DNA from: JAWKRB01 sp041389885
Lineage (GTDB): Bacteria; Myxococcota_A; Polyangia; Polyangiales; Ga0077539
Length of the DNA: 64,000 bases
Direction: 5' to 3'
Assembly: GCA_041389885.1 (NCBI GenBank)
Contig: JAWKRB010000015.1
Coordinates: 135,174-199,173, forward strand
In this document: positions 16,357 to 23,846 of the stretch, piece after piece
How positions within the stretch are numbered: the first letter of the stretch is position 1
Layout: each line of letters starts with the position of its first letter
Notes under the pieces: generated by a model
What the model was told of the DNA's origin: nothing
Seen by the model: the letters and a program-made list of their open reading frames with translations, nothing else
The model's database searches: none
Made by a program: the position numbers and the translations under genes

Positions 16357-17550
16357 ATGCAGGCTCCCCCCGTGGCGAAGCCAGACCCATATGTGGGGAG
16401 GGAGATTCTTTCAGGACAATTCAAGGTCCTGGAGCGTGTGGGGTCAGGCGGCATGGGCGCGGTGTATCGCGCGCAGCAGCCGAGCATGGACCGCTTCGTC
16501 GCGGTCAAGATCCTCCACTCCAAGTTCACGAACCGCAAGGATCTGGTGTCGCGCTTTCGCCGTGAGGCCCGCGCGATGAGCCACCTCACGCACCCGAACA
16601 CCGCGAAGGTCTACCTCTACGGCCAGCTCGAAGACAACGCCTGCTACATCGTCATGGAGTACCTCGAGGGGAGAAACCTCGGGCAGCTCGTGCGGCAGGA
16701 GGGGCCCCTCGACCCCGCCCGCGCCGTGGCGATCCTCGTGCAGGCCTGCGGCGCCCTCGAGGAGGCGCACCAGAAGGGGATCATCCACCGCGACCTGAAG
16801 CCCGAGAACATCTTTCTCTGCAAGCAGGGCGGCATCGAGAACTTCGCGAAGGTGCTGGATTTCGGCCTCGCGAAGGTGACCGAGCGGGAGATGCAGCCGG
16901 GCTCGCTGATCCTCACGCAGGAGGGCATGGTCTTCGGCACGCCGGAGTTCATGTCCCCGGAGCAGGCGCAGGGAAAGACCCTCGACGCGCGGAGCGACGT
17001 GTACTCCCTCGCGGTGATCCTCTACGAGCTCTTGACGGGCAAGCTGCCCTTCGACGCGCGCTCGCCGATGGAGTTCATCACCCTGCACGTGCAGGCCACG
17101 CCCATTCCGCTCTCGGTGCGCGCGCCCGACCGGAGCTTTCCGCCCGGCCTCGAGGACGTGATCCTCAAGGCCATGGCCAAGCGCCCCGAGGACCGCTACC
17201 AGAGCGCCGGCGAGTTCGCCGCGCACCTGGCGGCGGTGGTCCCCGACGCGGCGGTGCGCGAGGCGCTCTCGGCGCTCCCCGACGCGGCCCTCGCCCTCGC
17301 GGCGACTCAGCCCTCGCGCCCCGCGATGCGCAGCGAGAACGCGCCCCCGTCGCCCATCGCCGAGAACTCCGTGCGGGCCAAGAGCGCCACGCCCCCCCCG
17401 GGCGCCCCGGCCCCGGGCCTCGCGCCCAGCCCGTCTCCGCCCGCGAAATCAGGCGGCCTGCCCGTCGCGGCGCTGATCCTCATCGGCGTGGTGATCGGCC
17501 TCGTGCTCTCGCTCGGCGTGCTGCTGTTCTTTGTGCGCACATCGGGCTGA
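16357..17550 (+). CDS. Membrane-anchored Hanks-type Ser/Thr protein kinase
   Basis: A 397-residue eukaryotic-like kinase. The Gly-rich loop VGSGGMGAVYRA is at 28-39, the ATP-anchoring Lys51 is in VAVKIL, HRDLKPEN at 144-151, DFG at 168-170 and FGTPEFMSPEQ marks the activation loop and P+1. The kinase domain ends near residue 290. An Ala/Pro-rich linker follows, then one membrane helix at about 368-393 (VAALILIGVVIGLVLSLGVL) and a six-residue tail, so the kinase faces the cytoplasm and has essentially no external sensor. The frame is open far upstream, but conserved sequence starts just after the ATG chosen. It is divergent from the SctQ-like gene, with a 54-base spacer. Confidence 0.93.
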   Translation: MQAPPVAKPDPYVGREILSGQFKVLERVGSGGMGAVYRAQQPSMDRFVAVKILHSKFTNRKDLVSRFRREARAMSHLTHPNTAKVYLYGQLEDNACYIVMEYLEGRNLGQLVRQEGPLDPARAVAILVQACGALEEAHQKGIIHRDLKPENIFLCKQGGIENFAKVLDFGLAKVTEREMQPGSLILTQEGMVFGTPEFMSPEQAQGKTLDARSDVYSLAVILYELLTGKLPFDARSPMEFITLHVQATPIPLSVRAPDRSFPPGLEDVILKAMAKRPEDRYQSAGEFAAHLAAVVPDAAVREALSALPDAALALAATQPSRPAMRSENAPPSPIAENSVRAKSATPPPGAPAPGLAPSPSPPAKSGGLPVAALILIGVVIGLVLSLGVLLFFVRTSG

Positions 17551-17573
17551 CGCCTCGGCGCATCTCACCCGGC

Positions 17574-18104
17574 ATGCGATGGCGCGTCGAACACCCCCTG
17601 GCGGTCTCTCGCGACGAGGCGCTCGACGCGGCCCTCGACGCGAGCACCCTCACACCAATTCATGACTACATGCCGCAGGTGGCCTCGGCCTCGCGGCGTT
17701 CGCAGGTGACCGTGCGCGAGGGCCTCGTGCGCGTCGTCGACCGCTTCGAGCCCGCGATGGAGCCCCCGGCCTTCGCCCGCGGCGTCACCCGCGACATGCT
17801 CGGCTGGGACCTCTGCCTCGACTGGGACCTGGCGACCTACGCCGCGGCCTTCGTGATCGATCCCCACGTGAAGCCCGAGTGGAAGCGCTACGCCTCCGCC
17901 GCCGGGGTCTACCGCTTCGAGCCGCGCCGCGGCGGCTGCGCGCGGGTGATCGACGCCGAGCTCGAGATCCGCGCGGGCATGGTGGGCGCCCTCGCCGAGC
18001 GCTTCGCCGTGCGCATGCTCTCGCAGCAATTCGCGGGGGAGGCCCGGCTCCTCGAGGCCAGCGCCCTGAGCCGACGCCAGCTCGGTCGACGCGCTACGGG
18101 GTGA
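17574..18104 (+). CDS. SRPBCC / DUF2505-like protein
   Basis: A 176-residue soluble protein starting MRWRVEHPLAVSRDEALDAALD, with the later segment DMLGWDLCLDWDLATYAAAFVIDPHVKPEWKRYASAAGVYRF and a C-terminal helix GMVGALAERFAVRMLSQQF. The layout (beta strand, two helices, long antiparallel strands, long C-terminal helix) fits the START-like SRPBCC ligand-binding fold, closest in my judgement to DUF2505. No catalytic residues can be named. It follows the kinase gene by 23 bases and may be co-transcribed. Its 3' end overlaps the convergent lipoprotein gene by 11 bases. Confidence 0.5.
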   Translation: MRWRVEHPLAVSRDEALDAALDASTLTPIHDYMPQVASASRRSQVTVREGLVRVVDRFEPAMEPPAFARGVTRDMLGWDLCLDWDLATYAAAFVIDPHVKPEWKRYASAAGVYRFEPRRGGCARVIDAELEIRAGMVGALAERFAVRMLSQQFAGEARLLEASALSRRQLGRRATG

Positions 18105-18636
18105 CCACGGTCCCGCCCGCGAACATGCACCCGGCGCCCGCGTTGGTGCGCTGCGCGGGGTCGGAGTAGGCCACCATGTTGGTGGTGCACATCCCGCCCG
18201 GGAGCATGACGCGGCAGCCGAAGTTCAGGCTCGGCGTCGCGACGATGCACGGGCTGGTGGACCAGCTCCGCATCCGCGACTCGCACTGCGTGCGCAGCGC
18301 GTCGGCCTGCGCGCCCACGAAGCCGTAGTACTCCGCGCAGTTCGCGTTGCCGGTGCCCGCGGGGGGCGTGCACGAGCCGTTGAGCGGGCCGCAGGCCGCG
18401 GAGGCGTCGGCGCCGGCGTCGGAGCCGGGGTTCGGCGAGCCGCAGCCCTGTGGGGCGGCCCCGTCTCCGATCACCACGTCGATCACCACGTCGTTGATGA
18501 TCGATCCGTCCGGCACGCAGAGCGGCTCGACGTCGAGCGCGCCCGCGTCGGTCGAGCCCCCCGACGACGACGAGCCGCAGGCGGCGACCGCAAGAGAAAT
18601 CACTGCGATGAACAAGCTCCCCGATTTCACGTTCAT
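18094..18636 (-). CDS. Cys-containing lipoprotein of unknown function
   Basis: A 180-residue predicted lipoprotein: MNVKSGSLFIAVISLAVAAC has a lipobox ending at Cys20, followed by a Ser/Gly spacer and an Asp-rich stretch (NDVVIDVVIGD). The rest contains regularly placed cysteines (GCGSPNP, ACGPLNGSC, NCAEYYG, SPCIVATPSLNFGCRVMLPGGMC), probably oxidised outside the cytoplasm. Similar short Asp/Val-rich lipoproteins recur in the window. The ATG at 18636 was chosen because upstream extension would bury the signal peptide. Confidence 0.65.
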   Translation of the reverse strand: MNVKSGSLFIAVISLAVAACGSSSSGGSTDAGALDVEPLCVPDGSIINDVVIDVVIGDGAAPQGCGSPNPGSDAGADASAACGPLNGSCTPPAGTGNANCAEYYGFVGAQADALRTQCESRMRSWSTSPCIVATPSLNFGCRVMLPGGMCTTNMVAYSDPAQRTNAGAGCMFAGGTVVTP

Positions 18637-18765
18637 CGAAGGACCGTCGCACGCGCGCCGTGCCAGGGTCAACGCGCGCGCACTCCCGCGCCCGTGACCC
18701 GAACCCTCTCGGGTACCGCGTGACGCGTCGACGCGAGGTGGGATAGCGTCCCCCCAGGCCGCGGG

Positions 18766-20103
18766 ATGAGCGACGACAAGCCTCCGATTCCTCGGCTCCT
18801 TGAGCGCTTCGAGGCAGAGCTCACGCGCTGCGCGATCGAGCGCTGGCGCGACCCCGTCGCCTTCGGCTGGCGCGCGCGGCGGTGCACCGAGGCCATGCTG
18901 CTGCTGCTCGTGGCGAGGCACGCGCCCGCGCAGGTCACCTCGGCGCGCGGCGCGGGCATCGACCGACTCCTCGCGATGGACCTCTTCAAGAAGGGCGCGA
19001 AGGGCTTCACCCCGTCCCGCGATTTCGCCCTCGCGGTGCAGGGCATTCAGAGCCACGGGAACACCTTCGCGCACGTGCAGACCGAGAGTCTCGACGACCG
19101 CGCCAACGCCGAGCACGTCGCCCTCGACCTCGTGAAGCTCGTGCCGATGCTCTACGACCGCCCCCTCGACGCGCTGCCCCCGCAGGTCTCGCGGGCGATG
19201 CGGGCGATTCAGTCGCAAGACGCCGCCCTCGAGCCCCCCGCCGAGCGCGCCCTGCGCGAGGCGCGCGACCAGCTCCAGCGCGAGCTCGCGGGTCGGGTGA
19301 CGCCGCCGCCGCCGCCCTCGCCGCGCGGTCGATGGGTCGTCCCCGCGGCGAGCTTCGCCCTCGGCGCCCTCGCGTCCTTCGCGCTCAGGTCCCTCGCGTC
19401 GCCCGCGGGCGCGCCGCCGCCCCTCGCGCTCCCCCCGCCGCCCCTCGCGCGCCTCGCTCCGCCCGCCGCGCCCGTCGCGAGGGACGCGCCCGAGGCGCAG
19501 CCCCCTCCGGCGTGCCCGGGCGACGCGGTGATGGTGCCCGCGATGCGCTTCAACCTCTCGGCGCCCGCCCGAAGCGATCGGCCCCAGTGGCCCGCGCCTC
19601 ACGGCGGCGCCGACCAGCGGATCTCCGTGCCTTCGTTCTGCCTGCGCCGCAGCGTGTTGTCGCTGGCGAAGGCGCGCGAGCTGGACCCCGCGCGCGTCGA
19701 CGCCATGCGCGGCTGCCGCCCCTCGACGCGCGCCGACGAGGCCCTGGGCTGCGCGACCCACGAGGACGCGCGGGCGCTCTGCGCCGCGTGGCACCCGCGC
19801 GGGAGGCTGCCCACCTCGCTGGAGTGGGAGGCCCTCGCGCACGCCGTGGAGGAGCAGCGGGCGCAGGCGGTGGACCCCTGGGAGAAGACCGCGGAGAACG
19901 AGCGGCGGCTTGAGTGGGTCGACGAGGCGTTCCCCGCGCCGTGGATGGCGCGAGGACCGGCGAGGCGCGGAGACTTCGTGACCCGAGGCCCGATCCTCCC
20001 GCGCGATCGGCGACTCGGGAGCGAGTACGCCAGAAACTCCTGGAACCACCACCGCAGCGAGCGGGTGCCGACGATCTATGTCCGCTGCGCCGTGACGCCG
20101 TGA
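18766..20103 (+). CDS. DUF4145-like / transmembrane / FGE-like protein
   Basis: A 445-residue protein in three parts. Residues about 5-140 are helical, with FTPSRDFALAVQGIQSHGNTFAH, reminiscent of DUF4145 (the GN..AH motif), a domain found in abortive-infection and restriction-linked proteins. A Pro-rich segment and one membrane helix follow at about 186-206 (WVVPAASFALGALASFALRSL). The C-terminal half resembles a degenerate formylglycine-generating-enzyme fold: PGDAVMVPAMRFNL, HEDARALCAAWHPRGRLPTSLEWEALA, LEWVDEAF, and the final NSWNHHRSERVPTIYVRC. The canonical Cys pair of FGE cannot be placed, so it is probably a binding domain. It precedes the sigma/Lon-like/helicase genes by 127 bases and may belong with them. 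Confidence 0.55.
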   Translation: MSDDKPPIPRLLERFEAELTRCAIERWRDPVAFGWRARRCTEAMLLLLVARHAPAQVTSARGAGIDRLLAMDLFKKGAKGFTPSRDFALAVQGIQSHGNTFAHVQTESLDDRANAEHVALDLVKLVPMLYDRPLDALPPQVSRAMRAIQSQDAALEPPAERALREARDQLQRELAGRVTPPPPPSPRGRWVVPAASFALGALASFALRSLASPAGAPPPLALPPPPLARLAPPAAPVARDAPEAQPPPACPGDAVMVPAMRFNLSAPARSDRPQWPAPHGGADQRISVPSFCLRRSVLSLAKARELDPARVDAMRGCRPSTRADEALGCATHEDARALCAAWHPRGRLPTSLEWEALAHAVEEQRAQAVDPWEKTAENERRLEWVDEAFPAPWMARGPARRGDFVTRGPILPRDRRLGSEYARNSWNHHRSERVPTIYVRCAVTP

Positions 20104-20230
20104 CGCGACGGAGCGGCGGTCTTCGCGGGCGCGTCGTGCGTCGGGGCGATGGATTCGCGGCGGCCGTTGGGGCTACCGTGTCGACCGTGATGTCGACCGA
20201 GACCCGCGCAGACCCGAGGGGGCGTCTGCG

Positions 20231-20917
20231 ATGACCCCCAGCGAGATCGTCGCCTCGCTCCGCGCGGAGCCGCCCGAGGCCACCTGGGCCGCGCTCTACG
20301 ACCTCGTCAGCCGCCTCGCCCGGCGCGTTTTGGGGGGCTACCGCGACCTCGACGACCTCGTGCAGCGCGTGATGTTCAAGCTCGCGCAGCACTGCGCGAA
20401 CGACCGCCTCGGCATCAAGGGGACCGACAACCGCGAGGTCACCGGCTACCTCACCGCGATGCTCAAGAACGCGCGTCGGGACGAGCACCGCAAGGGCGGG
20501 CGCGAGGTGCTGGTCGACACGGCGCCCGAGCCCCCCGCGCCCGCGCCCGAGCGCGAGCCGGAGCTCGAGTCGGAGGCCGAGCTCGAGCGCCTGCGCGCGC
20601 TGCTCGACAAGGTCTGCGCCGCGATGCTCGAGGGCCTCAGCCCCGCCTACCGCGAGGGGCGCGCGCGGGCGAGACGCGAGGTCGAGGCGCTGTACTTCGA
20701 AGAGCGCACCGTCGAAGAGGCCCTGCGGGCGAGCGGCGAGCTCGACGGGGCGAGCGAGGGCGAGGTGAAGAAGGCCATCGACCGCGCGATGAAGCAGCAC
20801 CAGCGCTACCGCGACGGGATGATCCAGACCGCCGACGAGATGCTGCGCGGCGGCGAGATCGACGAGGCCGAGCGACGGGCCGTCGAGCGCGCGGTGCTCG
20901 AGATGAAGCGCCGCTAG
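20231..20917 (+). CDS. Divergent ECF-like sigma factor
   Basis: A 228-residue protein whose N-terminal half reads as sigma-70 region 2: ATWAALYDLVSRLARRVLGGYRDLDDLVQRVMFKLAQHC and TGYLTAMLKNARRDEHRKGGR correspond to the core-binding helices and the -10 recognition helix. After an acidic Pro/Glu linker (PAPAPEREPELESEAELERL) comes a charged helical half with RTVEEALRASGELDGASEGEVKKAIDRAM, where a region-4 helix-turn-helix would be expected but is divergent. It starts 127 bases after the previous gene and is followed by three co-directional genes. It lies next to no recognisable zinc anti-sigma; the candidate regulator is the 361-residue protein that follows. Confidence 0.65.
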   Translation: MTPSEIVASLRAEPPEATWAALYDLVSRLARRVLGGYRDLDDLVQRVMFKLAQHCANDRLGIKGTDNREVTGYLTAMLKNARRDEHRKGGREVLVDTAPEPPAPAPEREPELESEAELERLRALLDKVCAAMLEGLSPAYREGRARARREVEALYFEERTVEEALRASGELDGASEGEVKKAIDRAMKQHQRYRDGMIQTADEMLRGGEIDEAERRAVERAVLEMKRR

Positions 20918-20959
20918 CGAAGGTGTCAGACCGCGGGGCGACCGCGCGTCGAGCGACTC

Positions 20960-22045
20960 ATGGGATACGATCCACCCCCCTGGACCCCGCGCATGAAGCC
21001 ACCCTCCCGCGACGAACTCGCCACGCTCGGCCTCGACCCGCAGACGGCGCTTACCCTCGAGGCCGAGGCGTCGGCGCCCGACGACGGCGTCGCTCGGGGC
21101 TTCGCCTCAGACCCCCTCGACGCGGTGGCCCTCGCGGCGCACCTCGCGTCCGTCACCCACCTCGCGTCGTTCGAGAGGACCGCCGCGCGCCTCGGCGAGC
21201 CCGAGGCGGTGATCGCCCGCGCCGATCGACGACGGGGGCTCTACTGCCTCTCGCTCGAGTCGCTCGAGCTCGTTCAGCCCGCCCGCGCGACGCGCGACGG
21301 CGAGGGCAATTGGATCGTCGACGCCTTGGGCGGACGAGAGCTCGTGCACGTGCGGGGCCCCGGGGGAGACGCGCTGCTGGCCTTCGAGGGCGACGCGTTC
21401 GCCGCCTACGAGGTGCCCCGCGAGGCGAGGAGCGCGGTCGGGGCTGGGTCTCCGCGCGAGGTTCCCTCCGCGGTCGCGCCCGAGGTCGACGCGCTGCTCG
21501 GCGGGCTCGACGCGCCCGCGTGGCTGACCGCGCCGCTCGCCCGCGACACCACCGACCCCTACGCCGTGGCCGCCGCGGTGGGCGCCGTGGGCAGGCTGTG
21601 GTCCCCCGAGGGCGGCGGCGACGCGCGCGAGGCGATGGCGCGGCTGCGGCGCGGAGACGACCCCCTCTCGCGCGCCCGCGCGTGGTTCGCGGCGCTCCCG
21701 CCCCAGGCCCGCGAGGCCGCGCTGGACCTCGCCTGCGTCGAAGCCGATTCCCTTGCAGCGCAGCTCGATACGCTCACCGAGCGCGTCTCGGTCGACCTCG
21801 ACGCCGCGCGCGTCGAGGCCCTCGCGTGGCTCGAGCGTCGAGACGACCTCGCGACGCTCACGTCGCTGCTGCGAGCGGGCGAGCTCCCCGCGGGGCTGCG
21901 CGCGCGGCTGGCCTCCCTCGACCGCGCCGCGAGGACGCGCGCGACGATGTGGATCGCGCTCTCTCCGCGGAGCACCCCGCGGCTGCTCCAGGTGTCGTGG
22001 CAGGAGCCCGACGCGTGGTGGGCGGAGCCCGCGAGGACGGCGTGA
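20960..22045 (+). CDS. Unknown soluble protein between sigma-like and Lon-like genes
   Basis: I do not recognise this 361-residue protein. It is Ala/Arg/Glu-rich and has no signal peptide, membrane helix or cysteine cluster. Residues about 60-150 look beta-containing (RRGLYCLSLESLELVQPAR, NWIVDALGGRELVHVRGPGGDALLAFEGDAFAAYEV), and the C-terminal half is helical (REAALDLACVEADSLAAQLDTLTERV). Translation may instead start at the ATG twelve codons in (20993); neither has a good ribosome site. Its stop overlaps the GTG of the Lon-like gene, so the two are coupled. By position it is the candidate anti-sigma factor or protease target of a sigma/regulator/protease cassette; nothing in its sequence proves that. 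Confidence 0.55.
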   Translation: MGYDPPPWTPRMKPPSRDELATLGLDPQTALTLEAEASAPDDGVARGFASDPLDAVALAAHLASVTHLASFERTAARLGEPEAVIARADRRRGLYCLSLESLELVQPARATRDGEGNWIVDALGGRELVHVRGPGGDALLAFEGDAFAAYEVPREARSAVGAGSPREVPSAVAPEVDALLGGLDAPAWLTAPLARDTTDPYAVAAAVGAVGRLWSPEGGGDAREAMARLRRGDDPLSRARAWFAALPPQAREAALDLACVEADSLAAQLDTLTERVSVDLDAARVEALAWLERRDDLATLTSLLRAGELPAGLRARLASLDRAARTRATMWIALSPRSTPRLLQVSWQEPDAWWAEPARTA

Positions 22046-23757
22046 GGGAGTCGCTCCGCGCGCGCCTCGAGGCGGGGCGGGTGAAGGGCGCGTTCGTCTA
22101 CGCCGCGAGGGCCGCGCTCGCGACGCCCTGGTGCTGGCCCCGCGACCCGCGCCTCGCCGAGACCGCGAGGGGGCTGTGCTCCGACGGGGCGCGCGAGGTC
22201 GCGCCCGGCGAGGTGCTCCTGGTCTCGATCAGCGCCGGGGCGCCGCGCGAGGCGCTGTGGTCCCTGGGGTGGAGGGCGAGCGACGGGGGGGTGCCCTTCG
22301 GAGCAGACGCCCGCGCGTGCGTGCGGCTCGCGGCGTCGGTCGCGGCGCGGGAGGTTCCGCACCTGCACACCCTCGCGGAGCTGGAGAAGAGGCCCGGGTC
22401 GGCCGCGCCGGTCTTCAAGCGCGGCGACGGGGCCGATCACGTCCTGGTCGACCGGTCGTACGGGCTCGCGATGACCCTCGCCGCGGCGTCGACGCTGATG
22501 GAGCGCCCGGTGCCCGCCCGCGTCGCGGCCCTCGCGGCGCTGCGCGAGGACGGCTCGACCGAGCCCGTGCAGGGCCTCGACCGAAAGCTCTCGCTCCTCG
22601 CCGACGCCGCGCTGGGGGTGGAGCTCGTGCTCGTCGAGACTTCCCAGCGCGACGAGGCCGAACGGCGGTGCGCGGACCTCGGCGCGCCCTTGGCGGTGCT
22701 GGGCGTCGCGCACGCGAGGGACGCGCTCGCGGCGGTGTTCCCCGACGCGGCCGAGGGGCCTCCCGCGGCGTGGACGCCCGCCAGCGCCCCGCGGCGCGCC
22801 ATGGAGCTCTTCGCGCTCTGCGCGGGCGGGGGCGAGGTCGCGCGGTGGTCCTCGGTGGCGCTCGCCGCGCGATGGATCGCCGGGTCGCTCGACGCGTCAA
22901 CACACCACGGGTCTCGCGCGCGCCTCGCGCGGCTCATCGCCGAGCGCCACGCGAACGGGCGCGAATTCTCGATCCCGTGGGACGAGTTCGTGCGCGGCGC
23001 GCACGAGCGGGAGCGGGCCGCGCACGCCGTCCAGGCCGCGGCCGACGCCGGCCTCGACGAGCTCGACGACTACCTCCGCCGCGCGCGCGCGATGCTCTCC
23101 GACGACCCCTACGACGTCGACTCGCTCAAGCTCCAGGGCGCGATCGGCCGCGCCCTCGCGATGCAGCGCCGGTACCCCGAGGCGCTCACCCTCCTCGAAG
23201 AGGCCAGCGGGCACTGGGCCGAAGGGCGCACCCCCGCCGAGGGGTCGTACGCGCTGTCGGCGTGGCTCCGCGTGGCGGCGATCCTCGGGGACGACGACGC
23301 GTGGCGCCGCGCCTGCGGGGCCGCGGACGCGTTCGCTCGGCACGGCGCGCCCACCAGCCTCGCCTTCGTGCGCTTCGCCCAGGGCCGAGGTCACGCGACG
23401 CGAGGCGAGCACGACCTCGCCCTGCGCGCGCTCGACGCGGCCCTCGAGACCTCGTCTCCTCCGTGGCTCGCGCGCTCGGTGAGGCGCTGGCGGGCGACCT
23501 CGTTCCACGCCCTCGGGCGCGCACAAGACGCTGCGGCAGAGCGAGATAGGCTCCATGGCGCGCGCGAGGAAGACGGGGCGCCCTGCGTCGAGGGGCGCTT
23601 CGCCGCGCTCGACGAGGCGCTCGAGCGCGGCGACGACCCCGGCGCGCTGGTCGAGGAGCTCCGCGCGCGGAGCCCGCAGGGCGTGCGGTGGCTGCTCGGG
23701 GCCAGCGACGACGCGCGCGAGCGGGCGAGGATCCTCGCGCGAGAGAACCCGTACTGA
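22042..23757 (+). CDS. Stand-alone Lon-type (S16) protease-like protein with helical repeats
   Basis: A 571-residue protein starting at GTG overlapping the previous stop. Residues about 115-205 align without gaps to the proteolytic core of Lon: Ser139 in VDRSYGLAMTLAAAS and Lys182 in VQGLDRKLSLLADAALGVELVLV are 43 residues apart, exactly the Ser679-Lys722 spacing of E. coli Lon, with matching G, A, M, S, L, PV, GL positions between. There is no Walker motif, so no AAA+ unfoldase. The C-terminal 250 residues contain TPR-like helical pairs (AIGRALAMQRRYPEALTLLEEAS, HDLALRALDAALETSSPPW). The family identification is mine by alignment and activity is inferred. Order and coupling suggest it acts on the neighbouring protein. 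Confidence 0.65.
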   Translation: MRESLRARLEAGRVKGAFVYAARAALATPWCWPRDPRLAETARGLCSDGAREVAPGEVLLVSISAGAPREALWSLGWRASDGGVPFGADARACVRLAASVAAREVPHLHTLAELEKRPGSAAPVFKRGDGADHVLVDRSYGLAMTLAAASTLMERPVPARVAALAALREDGSTEPVQGLDRKLSLLADAALGVELVLVETSQRDEAERRCADLGAPLAVLGVAHARDALAAVFPDAAEGPPAAWTPASAPRRAMELFALCAGGGEVARWSSVALAARWIAGSLDASTHHGSRARLARLIAERHANGREFSIPWDEFVRGAHERERAAHAVQAAADAGLDELDDYLRRARAMLSDDPYDVDSLKLQGAIGRALAMQRRYPEALTLLEEASGHWAEGRTPAEGSYALSAWLRVAAILGDDDAWRRACGAADAFARHGAPTSLAFVRFAQGRGHATRGEHDLALRALDAALETSSPPWLARSVRRWRATSFHALGRAQDAAAERDRLHGAREEDGAPCVEGRFAALDEALERGDDPGALVEELRARSPQGVRWLLGASDDARERARILARENPY

Positions 23758-23846
23758 CCGCGCCTCCGCGTGTCAGATCGCGCCTCCCGCCGCGTCTCTC
23801 TTTTTGCGCGGGGTGATTCCTCCACGCGCGACGAGGGAGGCATCGC

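Noticed and set aside
20104..20230. Promoter for the sigma/Lon-like/helicase cassette
   Set aside because: The 127-base gap was scanned for -10/-35 boxes and ECF GGAAC motifs; nothing convincing was found, so none is annotated.
20231..23757. A type III CRISPR-associated Calp system
   Set aside because: There is no CRISPR array or cas gene in the window, and the Lon-like protein lacks a SAVED-type domain that I can see; only the gene logic is similar.
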